Shown here: piece after piece, positions 7,021 through 7,077 of the stretch | Layout of the letters: each line of letters starts with the position of its first letter | Position numbering within the stretch: position 1 is the stretch's first letter | Assembly: GCA_964617105.1 (NCBI GenBank) | Contig: CAZTWC010000199.1 | Coordinates: forward strand, 1 to 7,077 | Reading direction: 5' to 3' | Length of the DNA stretch: 7,077 bases | Source: CAZTWC01 sp964617105 [NCBI: uncultured Myxococcia bacterium] | GTDB lineage: Bacteria; CAZTWC01 | Translations under genes and position numbers: made by a program | Notes under the pieces: model-generated | What the model saw: only the letters and a program-made list of their open reading frames with translations | Database searches by the model: none | Told to the model about the DNA's origin: nothing

Positions 7021-7077
7021 TGGAGCGGGAAACGGGATTCGAACCCGCGACCCTCAGCTTGGAAGGCTGATGCTCTA
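7021..7077 (-). tRNA. trnG: tRNA-Gly (anticodon UCC), 5' end cut by the window
   Basis: The visible 57 nt run from the D-stem to an encoded CCA at 7021-7023. The anticodon stem TCAGC/GCTGA encloses loop CTTCCAA, anticodon UCC at 7061-7063. The T-arm GCGGG/CCCGT has loop TTCGAAT. The 3' acceptor TTCCCGC predicts a 5' end of GCGGGAA outside the window. Only the 5' acceptor strand and part of the D-arm are missing, because of the window boundary rather than decay. Confidence 0.95.

Noticed and set aside
1-7077. Mobile elements, CRISPR repeats, phage or defence genes, or an undescribed system
   Set aside because: The window is a compact conserved housekeeping cluster. There are no long direct repeats, transposase-like frames or unexplained coding regions.

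Overview
This window is an almost gap-free stretch of bacterial translation and transcription genes, all read on the minus strand. In transcription order (high to low coordinates) it holds tRNA-Gly(UCC), cut by the window end; tRNA-Thr(GGU); a disrupted tuf gene for EF-Tu; rpmG (L33); tRNA-Trp(CCA); secE; nusG; rplK (L11); rplA (L1); rplJ (L10); rplL (L7/L12); and the first 560 codons of rpoB, which runs off the left end. The order is the classic tuf-secE-nusG-rplKAJL-rpoB block of bacteria. The glyT-thrT-tuf start matches the tufB locus of Escherichia coli.

The DNA is AT-leaning, with AT-rich gaps. RpoB, EF-Tu and NusG read like proteins of deltaproteobacterial (Desulfobacterota-like) anaerobes: RpoB has phrases such as [14 protein letters not shown] and DFEFDARDL. 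This placement comes from remembered family sequences, is low to moderate in confidence, and a tree could overturn it.

Region by region: 7077-6933 carries two tRNA genes. 6840-5681 is tuf, whose reading frame breaks near 6692. About 34 nt encoding the switch I loop are missing compared with any normal EF-Tu, so as written only a 51-residue stub or a P-loop-less fragment could be made. This is either a pseudogenised second tuf copy or an assembly or sequencing artefact at a duplicated gene. 5629-5351 carries rpmG and tRNA-Trp. 5303-4225 carries secE and nusG, and NusG has an unusual acidic N-terminal extension of about 39 residues. 4175-2007 is the four-gene ribosomal protein cluster for the L1 stalk and the L10-L7/L12 stalk base. 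2006-1683 is the only long non-coding gap. It contains several inverted repeats, two of them mutually exclusive, and is a plausible attenuation or mRNA-processing region between rplL and rpoB. 1682-1 is rpoB, including the complete rifampicin cluster I with drug-sensitive-type residues.

The genes act together: tRNAs and EF-Tu feed the ribosome, L10-L7/L12 and L11 recruit and stimulate EF-Tu and EF-G, NusG couples RNA polymerase (RpoB) to ribosomes or Rho, and SecE anchors the protein-export channel. I see no mobile element, CRISPR array, phage gene, defence gene or undescribed system. The parts worth a second look are the tuf lesion, the NusG extension and the rplL-rpoB gap.
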